In this document: one piece after another, positions 59,329-64,000 of the stretch
Layout of the letters: every line of letters starts with the position of its first letter
Numbering within the stretch: position 1 is the stretch's first letter
Assembly (NCBI GenBank): GCA_947175195.1
Contig: CAMWLQ010000001.1
Location: 186,001 to 250,000, forward strand
Direction: 5' to 3'
Length of the DNA: 64,000 nt
From: an uncultured Clostridia bacterium
GTDB taxonomy: Bacteria > Bacillota > Clostridia > Christensenellales > Pumilibacteraceae
The notes under the pieces: generated by a model
Seen by the model: only the letters and a program-made list of their open reading frames with translations
Databases searched by the model: none
What the model was told of the DNA's origin: nothing
Position numbers and translations under genes: made by a program

Positions 59329-62124
59329 CTAATTCTCCTCCCCGCCGTCGCTCAGCGAATCCGCGTCGTAATCGAACGAACGCGGCTCGCCGCCGCCGCA
59401 AATGCCCGTGTACGGACAATAGGCGCACGCCTCGCCTATGGGCGAACGGCAAATAAATCCGTCCGCTATTTCGTCGGCGGCTATATCGGCATTGCTTTTG
59501 CACCGCGCAATAAGCGCGTCAAACACAGGCTTGTCCAACAATGATTTGTTGCGCCGCGAAAACACTACCTCGTCCGTTTCCTTATCCACCGTCAGCCGCG
59601 CGGGAATAATATCGGACGCAGGTCCGCCCGCCTCTAAGTCGGTATCGTATTCCACCGCCACGTCCACGTCGGCTACCATGCACCCTGACATAGCCCTGTC
59701 GCGCGTTTTGGTGTAATACCGCTTGGGCGTGCGCACGTAAAACATGCCCGTAACGTCGTAGGGCAAAGCGTATGCGTAAAGCGGCAGCTGCATATCGGTG
59801 CCGTCAAGACATTTATTTATATCGAACTGCTTGTTGCCCGTTTTGTAGTCGATTATTCGGGCATGGTCGTCGCACAAATCAAACCTGTCTATAAACCCGA
59901 TAAATTCAAACTGCGCTTTCGTTCCAAGCGTTTTGCCGCCGAAACGGTACTCGGTCTTGCCCACCTCGTACTCGCCTTTTTCCAAAATGCGTGCGTTTTC
60001 GGTTGCGTAGTCCACTGCGTCCGCCAGCATGCGACTGTAGGTCGCGCCGTCGGGCTGCATATCGCTTTCGGCAAGCACATCGTCGATTATCTTTTTTACC
60101 GCCTGCTCCGAGCAATCATACGGCTGCCGCTCCACAAACCGCCGCATAAAGTCGTGCACCACAATACCGAAATCGGGCGCGCCGAATCCGCCGCGCCGCT
60201 CCGCCAGGCCGACGGAATCATGCAAAAATCGATAGTACGGGCAGCTAAACCAATGCGACAGCTCGCTGACCGACAGCGTGGGCTTGTGCGTAATATTTAT
60301 GCGTTCGCAAAACGGCGATGGCTGCGCCGTCGTCTTCTCCGTCCCGCCGTCCACCGAATGGGCGTGCACGGTCAACCGCCTTGCCACCAGCTCCCGCGCT
60401 GCGGCGGGCACCGAGGCATGCTTTGATATAAGCTGCGCGTCGTCCGACCGCAAAAGCATTTCGCACATTTGCGAATAATCGAGCTTGTTGATCGTTTTTG
60501 CCAGCTCGCGTATAAACGCCGCAGGGCTACCGTCCGCCGCCGAGTACGCCACGTACACGCTGCCCGCGTTTACTACAACCGCTTTAAGCTCGTCGCGGCT
60601 TTGCTTGTTGCGCCCGCGAACGGTCGGCTCTATCACGCCGCCCAGCATATTGAGCTCGGTATCGGATATTAGTCCGGTATCGGCAATGGTTACGGGCATT
60701 ACGCCCTCGTTAAAATCGGTAATAAACAGCTTTTTGACAGCCGTCATGCGCAAGGCGCTCGGCACAGTTACGGTAACGCAATCGCGTTCGCGCGGCAGCG
60801 TGTTTACGTTGACGGCATGCGCCGCCGCAAAAAACGCTTTGGCGTCTATATCGAAATCGCCCGACCCGTAACGCTTTAACAGCTCCACAAGGTTGAATAC
60901 AGGCGTAACCACGTCCGTGCCGTGGGAGGTGGTGCTTTGCACAGCCGCAAAGTCGCATTTTTCGGCAACGCGCATGACGGCTGTACCAAAGTCCTCGCAG
61001 TCGAAAAATATGCGCGCGACGCTAAGCGCACGGCTTGCCGCACGCGCCCCGCCTTTAAAGTCGTAATCGAGCGGAACATACCCGAGCGCACGAGTGCTCA
61101 CCTCGTAAAGCAGCGTTTCCCCGTCCAATGCGTCGCAGCCGACGTAAGGGTTTTTGGCAAGCGCGACAAGCGCGGTGCAATCTATGGCATTGCGCTTTTT
61201 GTACGCGGTATACAATTTATATATATTGTCGATTGCGGCAAGCGGCGGTGTGGAAAACAGCGGCTTGCTCTCGTCGGTATAAGCGGGAATCTCGTATTCG
61301 CCGAGTATGCGGTTGAGCGCGCGCGGCGAGGGACATATCACCGCCACGTCCTCGTACCGCCCGCCACGGTAAACGTAGTCGCGTATTTCGGCGGCGACCT
61401 GCTTGTACTCGCTTACCTTGTCGGGCGCGCAAAGCATGTCGAGCGTTTCGCGCTTAACGGCGCGCGGCGGCGCGCAGTACAGCGTAAACGACTTGGCATG
61501 TCCCGCCAAAACCGAAAATACCCGCGCAATCAGCTTGGTCATGTCCTCGTACCCGATAGCGAAAAAGCGGGTGTTTTTTATGAACTTTCCGTCCGCGTTC
61601 TTTATCAGCGCAAACAGCTTGTCGGGCGCGTCCGAATACTCGCCCTTTATTTTGTCGTACTCCGACTTGATAAGCGCAAGGTCGGACAGCTTGACCTTGA
61701 CCGCGCCGCTCGCCTCGATTTCCGATATATTCGCGTCGGACGCGGTGATTTGCTGAATGGTGGTGTACGCCTCGCGCGCAAAGTCGTCAAACGCCGCCGC
61801 ACGAGTATAGTATCCGAAATCCTTTTTTGCGGCGGCAACGGCGCGCGCGGTTATCATTACCCCGCCCTCTTGCGACAGTGTTTTTGCCGCGGGCGCTACC
61901 CTGCGCGATAAGCGCGACAACGTAAGCACTTCGCAGTCGAGCGCGCCGCCCATGCCGTCACTGCCGCAAAACAGCGTTTGCTCCACCGTTTGGGTATAGC
62001 GGTCGGGGCAAAGCACAACGTAGTATTCGTCGGGCGAAAACTCTCTTTTGTTAAGCTCCCGCGCAAGCTCCTTCAGCGCCTGCGGATAGCTGTCGAATTG
62101 CTTTTTTGTCATCTTGGGTTGCAT
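59329..62124 (-). CDS. addB: Nuclease subunit AddB (RexB-like, no Walker A)
   Basis: A 931-residue AddB/RexB. The C-terminal nuclease has IDRFDLCDDHARIIDYKTGN and the 4Fe-4S cysteines CAYCPYTGIC plus a distant upstream Cys (LSHWFSCPYYRFL). The N-terminus lacks the Walker A loop found in Bacillus AddB, which matches RexB-type subunits. The frame runs to 62193; ATG 62124 (MQPKMTKKQF) is 6 nt after a TATAAT, so a leaderless start there is favoured (an alternative ATG is at 62112). addA starts 3 bp after its stop. Confidence 0.93.
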   Translation of the reverse strand: MQPKMTKKQFDSYPQALKELARELNKREFSPDEYYVVLCPDRYTQTVEQTLFCGSDGMGGALDCEVLTLSRLSRRVAPAAKTLSQEGGVMITARAVAAAKKDFGYYTRAAAFDDFAREAYTTIQQITASDANISEIEASGAVKVKLSDLALIKSEYDKIKGEYSDAPDKLFALIKNADGKFIKNTRFFAIGYEDMTKLIARVFSVLAGHAKSFTLYCAPPRAVKRETLDMLCAPDKVSEYKQVAAEIRDYVYRGGRYEDVAVICPSPRALNRILGEYEIPAYTDESKPLFSTPPLAAIDNIYKLYTAYKKRNAIDCTALVALAKNPYVGCDALDGETLLYEVSTRALGYVPLDYDFKGGARAASRALSVARIFFDCEDFGTAVMRVAEKCDFAAVQSTTSHGTDVVTPVFNLVELLKRYGSGDFDIDAKAFFAAAHAVNVNTLPRERDCVTVTVPSALRMTAVKKLFITDFNEGVMPVTIADTGLISDTELNMLGGVIEPTVRGRNKQSRDELKAVVVNAGSVYVAYSAADGSPAAFIRELAKTINKLDYSQMCEMLLRSDDAQLISKHASVPAAARELVARRLTVHAHSVDGGTEKTTAQPSPFCERINITHKPTLSVSELSHWFSCPYYRFLHDSVGLAERRGGFGAPDFGIVVHDFMRRFVERQPYDCSEQAVKKIIDDVLAESDMQPDGATYSRMLADAVDYATENARILEKGEYEVGKTEYRFGGKTLGTKAQFEFIGFIDRFDLCDDHARIIDYKTGNKQFDINKCLDGTDMQLPLYAYALPYDVTGMFYVRTPKRYYTKTRDRAMSGCMVADVDVAVEYDTDLEAGGPASDIIPARLTVDKETDEVVFSRRNKSLLDKPVFDALIARCKSNADIAADEIADGFICRSPIGEACAYCPYTGICGGGEPRSFDYDADSLSDGGEEN

Positions 62125-62130
62125 ACAAAC

Positions 62131-62159
62131 ATTATATACCCGATTGCGCCAAAAAGCAA
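62131..62159 (-). promoter_or_regulatory. Leaderless promoter of addBA
   Basis: TTGCTT (62154-62159), 17-bp spacer, TATAAT (62131-62136). Six bases separate the -10 box from ATG 62124. Confidence 0.75.
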
Positions 62160-62187
62160 GTAGTAACCGATAGCGACTAATAATCGG

Positions 62188-62216
62188 TTGCAAAAACCGC
62201 CCGAATATGATAGAAT
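62188..62216 (+). promoter_or_regulatory. Promoter of the 328-residue lipoprotein gene
   Basis: TTGCAA (62188-62193), 17-bp spacer, TAGAAT (62211-62216) with a TG extension. The leader to ATG 62297 is about 75 nt. Confidence 0.65.
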
Positions 62217-62296
62217 AAGCTTACGGTCGTAAAGGGCGGAGCAAGGCTCGGCTTTACATTATGCGATTACGGGTATTCGACCCAATAAGGTGAATT

Positions 62297-63283
62297 ATGA
62301 AAAACAATGCAAAAAGATATTTGTGTGCGGCGCTTGCCGCGACAACGGCGTTCTCGTTTGTAGCGTGCAGCACCGAAACGGCGGAATCGGCGTTTGACAG
62401 CCCGCTGCCCTGGCACGTGTCGGACTCGTCGTACGAAAAGCTGGAATACTCCGTTGCAATATACAACACCCAAAAGAGCGAAAAGGAAGACGAGCGCGAA
62501 AAGATAGCCGACGGCACAATGACCTTTACTTTGGAGGAAGGCAAGGACCAGGGCTATACCATGCTCGGTATGAGCTTTACCGTAACCTACCTTAACACCG
62601 ACGCCGCAGGCGATGACGCGGGACTGACGGACAAGATAGAATCTACCGTGTACTTCGAGCCCAACAGCCTTGCCGCCAAAAGCATGGAAAAAACGGTAAC
62701 GCTTGCCGACCGCAAGGACACGAAAAATCTTTCCTACAAAATCAACGCCGATTACTTTGGCACGCACAAAGCCACGTTCCAATATTTCAAGCAAGAGGGC
62801 GCAAAGGAAAAAACGCGCTCGCTCCCCCGCGACGCATGCCGCGACAACGAAATGATGTTTTTTGCCGCGCGGGCGCAAACGCTGAGCAAAAGCTCGTCCA
62901 CCAATTTTAAAATGATCAATCTTTACGATTCGTTCAACACCGGCAAAACGGCGGAGTACCGTATAACGGTCACGGGCAGCTCTGAGCGCAAGCTGGACAT
63001 AGGCGAATGGGTAAGCGAGTACGGCATACAAGCCGTTACCGACGAAAAAAGCGGCAAAACCACCTACCCCATAACATGCTATACCACCACGCTGCAAATA
63101 AACGACGAAAAGCACGGACCGGCATACACAGTACTGTATGCAAAGGACTCCTTTACCGTCGGCTCGGCGGAGCACAAAAAACTGCCTATCAAGATAGATT
63201 ACAGCGCGTACACGGGCAGCAAGCCGTACCGCCTGACGTCGTACACACTCACCTCCTGCTCGTTTTCAAAGACGGCGGAATAG
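62297..63283 (+). CDS. Predicted lipoprotein, unknown function
   Basis: A 328-residue exported protein: signal peptide MKNNAKRYLCAALAATTAFS with lipobox VAC (Cys24), mature domain of beta strands with alternating polar residues (WHVSDSSYEKLEYSVAIYN, MSFTVTYLNTD, AEYRITVTGSS). No family recognised. AGGTGA precedes the ATG. It lies 9 bp before the ATP-grasp gene in the same direction, so they are probably co-transcribed. Confidence 0.78.
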   Translation: MKNNAKRYLCAALAATTAFSFVACSTETAESAFDSPLPWHVSDSSYEKLEYSVAIYNTQKSEKEDEREKIADGTMTFTLEEGKDQGYTMLGMSFTVTYLNTDAAGDDAGLTDKIESTVYFEPNSLAAKSMEKTVTLADRKDTKNLSYKINADYFGTHKATFQYFKQEGAKEKTRSLPRDACRDNEMMFFAARAQTLSKSSSTNFKMINLYDSFNTGKTAEYRITVTGSSERKLDIGEWVSEYGIQAVTDEKSGKTTYPITCYTTTLQINDEKHGPAYTVLYAKDSFTVGSAEHKKLPIKIDYSAYTGSKPYRLTSYTLTSCSFSKTAE

Positions 63284-63292
63284 CCGCTTAGT

Positions 63293-64000
63293 ATGAAGGG
63301 ACTGATTGTAGTAAACGCGTACGCCAAAACGACGGAAACGCGGCAGGTTTTGCGACTGCGCCAAGAGCTTTACAATCGCGGAGTGCCCACCAACGTCGTG
63401 CGCAACGACAAATTTTTTGCGCACGTTGCGGACGGCGAGCTTGCGGACAACCTGAGCAAATACGATTTTTGTATTTATTTGGATAAAGACAAGTACGCCT
63501 CGCGCGTACTGGAAAAACATATGCGGCTGTTCAATTCCGCCGCGGCTATAGAAAACTGCGACGACAAAATGACCACGCACATACTTTTGTCCGACAGCGG
63601 TATACCTATGCCCCCGACCATTGCGGGGCTTTTGTGCTACGACAAAACCGCCGAGGTGAGCGACGACGCCGTGGACGGCGTGGCAAACGCGCTCGGGTTT
63701 CCCGTGGTGGTAAAGCAGGCTTACGGCTCGATGGGCAGCGGCGTGTTCATGGCGGTTGCGCGCGGACAGCTAAAAGACTTAATGGAAAGGTTTAAGTGCG
63801 AGCCACACCTCTTTCAAAAATATATCAAGTCCTCACACGGCAGGGACTTGCGCGTTATCGTCGTGGGCGGCAAAGTCTTGGGCGGCATAGAGCGCCGCTC
63901 AAACGGAGATTTCCGTTCCAATATCGGTTTGGGCGGCAGCGCCACAGCAGTCCCCGTTCCGCTGCAGGTGCAGGACTACGCGGTACAAGCGGCGCAAATA
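63293..64000 (+). CDS. RimK-family ATP-grasp ligase (partial, C-terminus cut)
   Basis: The frame from ATG 63293 is open to the window edge (236 residues). Motifs of the RimK/LysX group: DDKMTTHILLSDSGIPMPPT, VVVKQAYGSMGSGVF (glycine-rich ATP-binding loop), LFQKYIKSSHGRDLRVIVVGG and NIGLGGSA. Such enzymes attach an amino acid (often glutamate) to a carboxylate. Substrate unknown. It follows the lipoprotein gene by 9 bp. Confidence 0.88.
   Translation, partial: MKGLIVVNAYAKTTETRQVLRLRQELYNRGVPTNVVRNDKFFAHVADGELADNLSKYDFCIYLDKDKYASRVLEKHMRLFNSAAAIENCDDKMTTHILLSDSGIPMPPTIAGLLCYDKTAEVSDDAVDGVANALGFPVVVKQAYGSMGSGVFMAVARGQLKDLMERFKCEPHLFQKYIKSSHGRDLRVIVVGGKVLGGIERRSNGDFRSNIGLGGSATAVPVPLQVQDYAVQAAQI

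Noticed and set aside
59327-59503. N-terminal extension of AddA
   Set aside because: The extra 59 residues are Arg-rich, overlap addB coding DNA and lack a ribosome site; a strong GGAGGAG precedes ATG 59326.

Overview
The window looks like a chromosomal segment of an uncultured endospore-lineage Firmicute, probably a gut Clostridia member of the Christensenellales/Borkfalkia type; the phylum is fairly secure, the order is a guess. The markers are a Veg protein, a SipL-like SPOCS/LysM protein, a type III glutamine synthetase, a YybS-like gene before rplI, a recR-ybaB pair, AddAB instead of RecBCD, and a MetG with a C-terminal EMAP domain. Most genes have Shine-Dalgarno (SD) sites and sigma-A type promoters with 17-18 bp spacers. 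No rRNA, prophage, transposase or CRISPR array is visible. Coding density is high, and no gene-free stretch exceeds about 220 bases.

Layout. 1-8.4 kb (minus): DUF3737 protein (cut by the window edge), PH-like membrane protein, Ca2+/Na+ antiporter, TatD-linked radical SAM enzyme, TatD, MetG and a large MacB-type ABC exporter. 8.6-12.7 kb: a small coiled-coil protein and GlnN, then a divergent VTC-domain/DUF4956 pair. 12.8-20.6 kb: a lipoprotein, a GH2 protein with a degenerate active site, IspE, the SipL-like protein, an acidic zinc-ribbon protein and Veg. 20.7-26 kb: MalQ, PckA, RsmA and a frameshifted gene. 26-32.4 kb: a polytopic membrane protein, then a TetR/DUF308/two-ATPase/permease ABC-2 cluster and a small membrane protein. 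32.5-43 kb: tRNA-Thr, RecR, YbaB, a parvulin lipoprotein, cyclophilin, DusB, MazG, an M3 peptidase, GH13 and a Wzz-like protein. 43-50.5 kb: an SDR, then a minus-strand block YybS-like, RplI, PdxS, PdxT, patatin, MBL protein and RecF. 50.6-52.8 kb: a DUF1540 protein, then an AT-rich two-gene cassette (membrane protein plus membrane-anchored Mrr-type nuclease). 52.9-64 kb: a hypothetical gene, GNAT, a Q/A-rich membrane protein, AddA/AddB, a lipoprotein and an ATP-grasp ligase cut by the window end.

The genes are mostly housekeeping: DNA repair (RecF, RecR, AddAB, MazG), translation (MetG, RsmA, DusB, L9, tRNA-Thr), glycan metabolism (MalQ, GH13, PckA), pyridoxal phosphate synthesis (PdxST), nitrogen assimilation and protein folding at the envelope.

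Three things stand out. (1) Five genes (GH2, ispE, a membrane protein, the YybS-like gene, addB) have a -10 box ending exactly 6 nt before the start codon, and a sixth (GNAT) has 9 nt; this implies leaderless mRNAs next to ordinary SD genes. (2) The AT-rich membrane/Mrr cassette at 51.0-52.8 kb is a candidate defence island. (3) Intergenic regions carry a family of 7-bp-period arrays, sometimes joined to GC-rich palindromes and abutting terminators, plus several larger structured non-coding blocks.
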